Shown here: one piece after another, positions 59,597 to 64,000 of the stretch | How positions within the stretch are numbered: the stretch's first letter is position 1 | How the letters are laid out: each line of letters starts with the position of its first letter | NCBI GenBank assembly: GCA_030583925.1 | Contig: CP129482.1 | Span: forward strand, 868,001-932,000 | Reading direction: 5' to 3' | Source of the DNA: Anaerolineales bacterium | GTDB lineage: Bacteria > Chloroflexota > Anaerolineae > Anaerolineales > Villigracilaceae | Length of the DNA: 64,000 nucleotides | Notes under the pieces: model-generated | What the model saw: the letters and a program-made list of their open reading frames with translations, nothing else | What the model was told of the DNA's origin: nothing | Databases searched by the model: none | Made by a program: the position numbers and the translations under genes

Positions 59597-60773
59597 GAAT
59601 CACTCCGAGCTTCTTCCCAACCTTCGCGAACGCCTCCAATCCCTGACCCAAATCATCGCGGTCATGCGAGGCGGAGATCATCACGCGGATGCGCGCCTTG
59701 CCTTTCGCCACGGTGGGGAATCCGATGGACATGGCGAAGACTCCCTCCTCGAACAGTTCGCGGCTGAACTGTTGGGCGAGCGGCGCTTCGCCGAGCATCA
59801 CAGGCGTGATGGGAGTTTCGCTGACGCCCGTATCGAACCCGAGTTTCTTCATTTCCTCTTTGAAGTAACGCGCGTTGTCCCATAGTTTATCCACGAGTTC
59901 GGTTGATTCTTCGAGCAAGTCAACCGCCGCGAGACATGCCGCCGCGTCTGGCGCGGTGACAGCAGACGAGAACAAAAATGGGCGTCCGCGCTGACGCAGC
60001 CACTCGATGATCGTCTTGTTCCCCGCGACAATGCCACCCACCACGCCAAACGCCTTCGACATCGTGCCGACTTCGATGTCAATTTTTCCGTGCAAGCCGA
60101 AGTGATCCACGATGCCGCGCCCGCCTTTTCCCAAAACGCCTTCGCCGTGCGCGTCGTCCACCATCAACAAAATATCGTATTTCTGCGCGACCTCATACAA
60201 GGCGGGCAGTGGGGCGATGTCGCCGTCCATGCTGAAAACACCGTCGGTGATGATCAGGCTTCGGCGGTAGGATGAAGCGTGCTCTTTGATCGCGTCTTCC
60301 AATGCCCCCGCGTCGTTATGTTCGTACGCGACGATCTTTGCGCCCGAGAGTCGGCATCCGTCAATGATCGAAGCGTGATTCAATCGGTCAGAAAAGATCA
60401 CATCCTCTTTGCCGACCAACGCCGAGATCGCGCCGAGATTGGCGGTGAAGCCCGATTGAAACGTGATGACATCCTCCGCGCCTTTGAATTTTGCGAGCCG
60501 CTGTTCGAGTTGCACGTGCAGGTCGGTCGTGCCTGCGATCGTCCGCACGGCAGCGGGACCCACGCCGAATTTTTTCGTCGCCTCTTTCGCCGCCTCGACC
60601 AACTTCGGATGGTTCGCCAAACCCAAATAATTGTTCGAGCAAAAATTCAACACGTCCTTACCATCCACCACGAGCCGCGCGCCCTGCGCCGACCCGATCG
60701 TGCGGATGCGGTTGTACAATCCCTGCTCTTTCAATCCCTCAATTTCCTGCGTGAGCCAATCAATTTTTGACAT
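59592..60773 (-). CDS. kbl: Glycine C-acetyltransferase (2-amino-3-ketobutyrate CoA ligase)
   Basis: 393 residues of the alpha-oxoamine synthase family. PLP Lys240 in [38 protein letters not shown] and [11 protein letters not shown] are conserved. It splits 2-amino-3-ketobutyrate with CoA into glycine and acetyl-CoA in threonine breakdown; BioF and SPT-like homologues are related but Kbl fits best. The usual partner, threonine dehydrogenase, is not adjacent; the MDR dehydrogenase at 36944 is a possible but unproven candidate. Confidence 0.9.
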   Translation of the reverse strand: MSKIDWLTQEIEGLKEQGLYNRIRTIGSAQGARLVVDGKDVLNFCSNNYLGLANHPKLVEAAKEATKKFGVGPAAVRTIAGTTDLHVQLEQRLAKFKGAEDVITFQSGFTANLGAISALVGKEDVIFSDRLNHASIIDGCRLSGAKIVAYEHNDAGALEDAIKEHASSYRRSLIITDGVFSMDGDIAPLPALYEVAQKYDILLMVDDAHGEGVLGKGGRGIVDHFGLHGKIDIEVGTMSKAFGVVGGIVAGNKTIIEWLRQRGRPFLFSSAVTAPDAAACLAAVDLLEESTELVDKLWDNARYFKEEMKKLGFDTGVSETPITPVMLGEAPLAQQFSRELFEEGVFAMSIGFPTVAKGKARIRVMISASHDRDDLGQGLEAFAKVGKKLGVIQ

Positions 60774-60797
60774 GGAGACTCCTTTATCATTTCATCG

Positions 60798-60938
60798 GTG
60801 GTCGAGTAGCCCTGAGCGAAGCGCAGCGGAGACGAAGGGCGTATCGAGACCACCAGTGTTCATGAAAATTTTTATTTGATTCTTGCGCGCTGGTCTCGAT
60901 ACGTCCCGCGAAGATCAGCGGGACTACTCGACCAGCGT
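60798..60938. repeat. Two inverted family F repeats (TGGTCTCGATACG/ACTACTCGACCA)
   Basis: Copy 1 (about 60798-60856) runs TGGTCGAGTAGCCC ... GGGCGTATCGAGACCACCA. Copy 2 (about 60886-60938) runs GCTGGTCTCGATACGTCCCGC ... GCGGGACTACTCGACCAGC. The stop codon of the next gene is the TAG in CTGGTCGAGTAG of copy 2. Related copies: 61291-61334 (inside the gene) and about 13687-13718 (L10 leader). Confidence 0.85.
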
Positions 60939-62609
60939 TTCAATCTCTGCAAACAACCCCAACTCGATCATCGCTTCCATCACTTTTTGGATGGCTCCGC
61001 TTTTGACGATGACCGCTGTGGGACTTAATACCTCGCCCAAAAATTTTCCCGCCCGTGACTTACGCATCTCTTCCAACACTTCGGGCTGACTCACCCGTAG
61101 GACGGTTTGAGTCTCCACCCGCGCCTCCGTGCCTTTGGCTTCCCAACGCTTCAGCGCTTTCACCAGCGGCGGCGGGACTTTGCCGTTCGTGTGCTTGACC
61201 AACAGCGAAAGCAGTTGCTCGGCTTTCAATCCCTGCTCTTTGGCATGCTTCAACGATTGCGCGGTGATTTGATATTTGTAATTATTACCTTTGGTCTCGA
61301 TACGTGGCGCGCTTTGCGCCACTACTCGACCAACGTGTTCCTCCCACTTACAAAATCTAGCAATCTGATAACGAACGACGCGCGGCGCATCGCGTGGAAT
61401 AATTATCTTCCCATTCGAGCCTATCCCAATCTTTCCTCTTTCCTCTTTCCTCGCCTCGAAAGAAGAAAGACGGAAAGCAGTCGGTTCTGTCGAGCCTTCC
61501 GCAAACGACAAATCCACTTGCCCCAGCCAATGAAGAACATTCACGAAGAATCGAATCAACGCGCCGTCCACTTCGCTCCACGAATCGAATCCGCGCAGAT
61601 ATTGCCCATCGGCGGCGCGTTTGATGAACCATGAGTCATAATCCCCCGCGGAGCGTTGAAAGTCGGCGTATTTCTGTTTGATGTCGCGGACGAGGGCATT
61701 GAGGCTCCACCATTTCCCTTCGGGGATTGCGTCGAGCAGGTTCAACAAAAATTCACGCGTCTCTTGCGGCTGGTTCGTCCATTCCCCTTCGCAGACGAGG
61801 CTCGGCATGAGTTTGAGTTCGTTGAATGAGTCGCTTTCCATCCATGCGGCGTGGAGCATCGTCAACGCGTCGGAGCGGGAGGCTTCGAGGAAATTTTTGA
61901 CTGCTTCGGTGTGGATTTCTCCCTCACCCGCTTCGACCAACTCAGCGCGGCGCCTAAACCCTCTGCCAGCGGGAGAGGGGGACAGTAGGCGCGCTGAGGA
62001 AAGTAATGCAACAAGTCGTTGGTCAAATTGCCAATTTGACTTACCCATTCGCAACGCGGCAAGCATCGTTGTGGCATCGTCGAGGATGGAATCGTCCGCG
62101 AGAATCTCTTTTCCCTTTTCGGCAGGAGAGGCGGGGCGACCAAGAGGTTCATTTTTTTGTAGGGACGACGCATGCGTCGTCCCTACAATTAATGGCAATA
62201 AATCATCAGGGATGTAAGCAAATTCCTGCGAGCCTTTATCCGTGTCGAAGAACGCCCGCGCCAATAAGCCGCGATAGAACAAAATCTCTGAGGTTGAAAT
62301 CGGATTGAGATGTGGCTTCTCTCGGTCGCGTTTGCCTGCTCCCATCTCGCGGATGTCGCCGAATTGACGCGTGAAAGTCGCCCAGGGGATGCGTCCGTTT
62401 GAGGCGCTGAGGGCGGCGAGAGCCGAGTCCGCTTTGGGGGGGAGAGAATCTAAAAGTTCGGCGAGCAGGTTGACGTCGAGGAGAGAAGCGGTTAGTTCAT
62501 CCCGCGCGGAATCGGCATCCGTAGAGTCCAATTCGAGTCCCCAAAAATCCGCAATGATGCGGAGGTGTCCGAGATCTTGTTTGGCGAGGGAATGTATTAA
62601 GTCGGGCAT
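60924..62609 (-). CDS. Helicase-associated (XPB/Ssl2 N-terminal-like) domain protein with three in-frame repeats
   Basis: 561 residues from ATG 62609 (a GTG two codons earlier is possible). The N-terminal part (HLRIIADFWGLELD, SALAALSASNGRIPWATFTRQFGDIREMGAGKRDREKP, FAYIPDDLLPLI) and the C-terminal KVMEAMIELGLFAEI match proteins annotated with a helicase-C-3/XPB N-terminal-like domain; no helicase motor motifs are present. Three repeats are translated within it: residues 142-150 (GTTHASSLQ), 211-217 (SPSPAGRG) and 426-440 (GRVVAQSAPRIETK). The stop codon is also in a repeat. Function unknown. Confidence 0.8.
   Translation of the reverse strand: MPDLIHSLAKQDLGHLRIIADFWGLELDSTDADSARDELTASLLDVNLLAELLDSLPPKADSALAALSASNGRIPWATFTRQFGDIREMGAGKRDREKPHLNPISTSEILFYRGLLARAFFDTDKGSQEFAYIPDDLLPLIVGTTHASSLQKNEPLGRPASPAEKGKEILADDSILDDATTMLAALRMGKSNWQFDQRLVALLSSARLLSPSPAGRGFRRRAELVEAGEGEIHTEAVKNFLEASRSDALTMLHAAWMESDSFNELKLMPSLVCEGEWTNQPQETREFLLNLLDAIPEGKWWSLNALVRDIKQKYADFQRSAGDYDSWFIKRAADGQYLRGFDSWSEVDGALIRFFVNVLHWLGQVDLSFAEGSTEPTAFRLSSFEARKEERGKIGIGSNGKIIIPRDAPRVVRYQIARFCKWEEHVGRVVAQSAPRIETKGNNYKYQITAQSLKHAKEQGLKAEQLLSLLVKHTNGKVPPPLVKALKRWEAKGTEARVETQTVLRVSQPEVLEEMRKSRAGKFLGEVLSPTAVIVKSGAIQKVMEAMIELGLFAEIETLVE
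61291..61334. repeat. Family F repeat inside the helicase-associated gene
   Basis: TTGGTCTCGATACGTGGCGC-GCTTT-GCGCCACTACTCGACCAACG, with the same ends as 60886-60938. In frame. Confidence 0.9.
61959..61979. repeat. CCTCTCCC-family repeat inside the helicase-associated gene
   Basis: CCCTCTGCC-AGC-GGGAGAGGG; one mismatch in the stem. In frame, translated as SPSPAGRG on the minus strand. Confidence 0.8.
62159..62186. repeat. 28-bp perfect palindrome inside the helicase-associated gene
   Basis: GTAGGGACGACGCA followed by its exact inverse TGCGTCGTCCCTAC. It belongs to the GTAGGGG family and is translated as VGTTHASSL in frame. Confidence 0.93.
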
Positions 62610-62611
62610 AT

Positions 62612-62655
62612 CCACTTTCCACTTTCTATATTCTACGGTAGAAAGTGGAAAGTGG
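62612..62655. repeat. 17-bp inverted repeat over the start region of the helicase-associated gene
   Basis: CCACTTTCCACTTTCTA (62612-62628) and TAGAAAGTGGAAAGTGG (62639-62655) pair perfectly around 10 bp. It supplies GGAAAGTGG, the only ribosome-site-like sequence before ATG 62609, and lies 8 bp from the stop of the lipid kinase gene. Confidence 0.88.
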
Positions 62656-62662
62656 GGAATGA

Positions 62663-63580
62663 TTAACCGCGCACGACCTTCAACGCGTTCGGCAAAATTT
62701 CAAAACTAACTTTACGAACGTCGGTGCCGGGACCTGAAAAAATTTCGCCGTCGGCATGGATGTATAACGGGCGGTCGGCGGTGAGTGAGAATTTTTTGCA
62801 CGTGCCCATGCGGACTTGTTTGAAGCGACCGTGTGTGCCTTTCATCACCTCAGGCAGGATGCGGAACATCATAAGGCGGCTTACGTCGGTGATCATCGCG
62901 AAGTTGAGCGTGCCGTCGTCAATTTTTGCTTCGGGCGCAATGAGGAATCCGCCGCCTTCACGTGGTCCATTGCACAGCACGAGGTAGATGACTTTTTGTT
63001 CCCATTTTTCTGCGTCGGTTTCAATTTGCATTTTGATTGGGTTGTGATCGATGATGATGGTTTGCACGACCGATGTGAGATACATGAGGAAACCGCGCAG
63101 AAGCGGGAGACGATGCGAGCGGATCGTGACCGTCGCGCCGAAGCCGATGCCAAGTGTGTTGTCGAAATATTCTTTGCGTCCGTTGCCGTCGGTCATCAAG
63201 CCGAGGTCAACGGTAGAGGCTTCGCCGTCGAGGGCGCGGCGCAGGGCTTGGTCCGATTTTTTCGTCGCGCCGATGCCGTGCGCGAAGTCGTTGCCCGAAC
63301 CGACGGGGACGACTCCGAGGATCGGACGCTTGTTTTCAGGGACTTGCATGATGCCATTGATCACTTCATGGACAGTTCCGTCGCCGCCCATGGCGATGAT
63401 TCGGTCGTATCCTTCCTCGCTGGCTTGTCGCGCCAATTCGATGGCGTGACCTGGGTAAACTGTCCCGCTCCATGTTACGTTGCCATGTTGCTCAGTGATA
63501 GATCGCAGGTCGCGTGCCACGCGCCAGGCGTTGCCCATGTCTGCCATGGGGTTGAGGATGATTTTGATTTTGGGAGCCAT
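62663..63580 (-). CDS. Diacylglycerol/lipid kinase family protein (YegS/DagK-like)
   Basis: 305 residues, AGGAAG before the ATG. KIKIILNPMA at the N-terminus, the nucleotide-binding GGDGTVHEV at 65-73, VPVGSGNDFAHGIG, and the C-terminal HADGEIFSGPG are family landmarks. It phosphorylates a diacylglycerol-type lipid or a sphingosine-like substrate. Confidence 0.92.
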   Translation of the reverse strand: MAPKIKIILNPMADMGNAWRVARDLRSITEQHGNVTWSGTVYPGHAIELARQASEEGYDRIIAMGGDGTVHEVINGIMQVPENKRPILGVVPVGSGNDFAHGIGATKKSDQALRRALDGEASTVDLGLMTDGNGRKEYFDNTLGIGFGATVTIRSHRLPLLRGFLMYLTSVVQTIIIDHNPIKMQIETDAEKWEQKVIYLVLCNGPREGGGFLIAPEAKIDDGTLNFAMITDVSRLMMFRILPEVMKGTHGRFKQVRMGTCKKFSLTADRPLYIHADGEIFSGPGTDVRKVSFEILPNALKVVRG

Positions 63581-63641
63581 GATGCTTCCTCCGTAATGCG
63601 GCTTGTGATATTGAACTTGCGGATTATAACCCCCCGGAAGG

Positions 63642-64000
63642 CTATTGTTCCTCGTTTCTCGAGTTTGCGGATAGAGGACCGGTCGTGCTCAATGCGATCT
63701 GAAAGGTTCCCTTTTGATATTTCTTGGCGTGATAGAGCGCCGCATCCGCCGCGCGCAGAAGGTTGGCGCCGATCTGCCCGTGGATGGGGTAGAGCGCGAT
63801 CCCGCCGGAGATTCCTAACGTTAGGCGTTTATCGTCAGGCAGCGTATATTTGATATTTTTCATCCCTTCGAGGATCTTGGCAGTGACGATCTGCGCGGAA
63901 GATAAGTCGGACTGGCTGAGGATCAGTGTCAATTCATCGCCGCCGTAGCGCGCCAGGAAATCCGTGTTGCGCACGCCGCGTGCCATCTGATTGAAGACCA
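63642..64000 (-). CDS. GGDEF-domain protein, C-terminal part (runs off the right edge)
   Basis: At least 118 codons; the frame stays open to base 64000, reading VFNQMARGVRNTDFLARYGGDELTLIL, so the N-terminus is outside. RYGGDEL is the diguanylate cyclase active site (variant GGDEL), followed by LGISGGIALYP and ADAALYHAKKYQKGTF. It probably makes cyclic di-GMP. There is no RxxD inhibitory site in the visible part before the motif. Confidence 0.88.
   Translation of the reverse strand, partial: VFNQMARGVRNTDFLARYGGDELTLILSQSDLSSAQIVTAKILEGMKNIKYTLPDDKRLTLGISGGIALYPIHGQIGANLLRAADAALYHAKKYQKGTFQIALSTTGPLSANSRNEEQ

Overview
The window looks like a chromosomal segment of an uncultured Chloroflexota bacterium, most likely class Anaerolineae. 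This is inferred from gene content and protein style: an EF-Tu/L33/SecE/NusG/L11/L1/L10/L7-L12 block, a LexA with a GAAC-N4-GTTC operator, an FtsB-like protein with a C-terminal WxRTxGHYxxEGD segment, DUF2089/DUF4097 genes, and many short palindromic repeats of the kind common in Anaerolineae genomes. No rRNA gene is present, so the assignment rests on recognition only.

Layout. 1-3500: the end of an apparent integrated element. It holds a cut-off P-loop NTPase gene overlapping a large membrane-protein gene, and is bounded on the right by the 3' part of a tRNA-Met gene (from the anticodon loop to the 3' end) that has no 5' half, as at an integrase attachment site. 3.6-9.0 kb: lysA, an ftsB-like gene, methylmalonyl-CoA epimerase, tilS (flanked on both sides by palindrome-ended elements), a tyrosine-recombinase-like protein without the catalytic tyrosine, and a SUI1/YciH factor. 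9.1-14.9 kb: tRNA-Thr, -Tyr, -Thr, tuf, rpmG, tRNA-Trp, secE, nusG, rplK, rplA, an L10-type leader with attenuator, rplJ and rplL. 14.9-16.7 kb: lexA (SOS box upstream) and corA. 17.0-23.9 kb: an operon-like run of DUF2089, DUF4097 and related small proteins that share one short helical module, interleaved with three MFS exporters. 24-25.6 kb: a Cys-rich ArsR regulator followed by a 22-residue Cys/Gly-rich peptide gene, then a LysM/SH3 secreted protein and a frameshifted nucleotidyltransferase remnant. 25.6-41.4 kb: a glycosyltransferase and methyltransferase pair, glmS, a DUF1786 protein, a ferritin-like/VIT1 membrane protein, a 1416-residue soluble-adenylyl-cyclase-like signalling protein, alcohol dehydrogenase, PAP2 phosphatase, homocysteine methyltransferase and small membrane proteins. 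41.5-46.6 kb: fmt and a glycerol-use cluster (aquaporin/GlpF, GlpK, GlpD). 46.6-50.8 kb: a surface-glycan cassette (GT2, WbqC, methyltransferase, DegT-like, GT2). 50.8-64 kb: histidine phosphatase, ketopantoate-reductase-like, TGS-SAD-PRK nucleoside kinase, acyltransferase, ZIP and CDF metal transporters, a carotenoid-desaturase-like oxidoreductase, kbl, a helicase-associated-domain protein, a diacylglycerol-kinase-like protein and the end of a GGDEF protein.

The most distinctive feature is the number of short palindromic repeats of at least ten families. Many sit between genes, where they act as terminators, supply ribosome-binding sequences or donate stop codons. At least ten copies lie in frame inside conserved genes (lysA, yciH, fmt twice, glpK, DUF1786 twice, the helicase-associated gene three times), adding 7-20 residues at surface loops or linkers. 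The other candidates for new biology are the ArsR plus Cys-rich micropeptide pair, the shared-module/MFS operon, and the NTPase/membrane-protein pair at the tRNA-Met attachment site.
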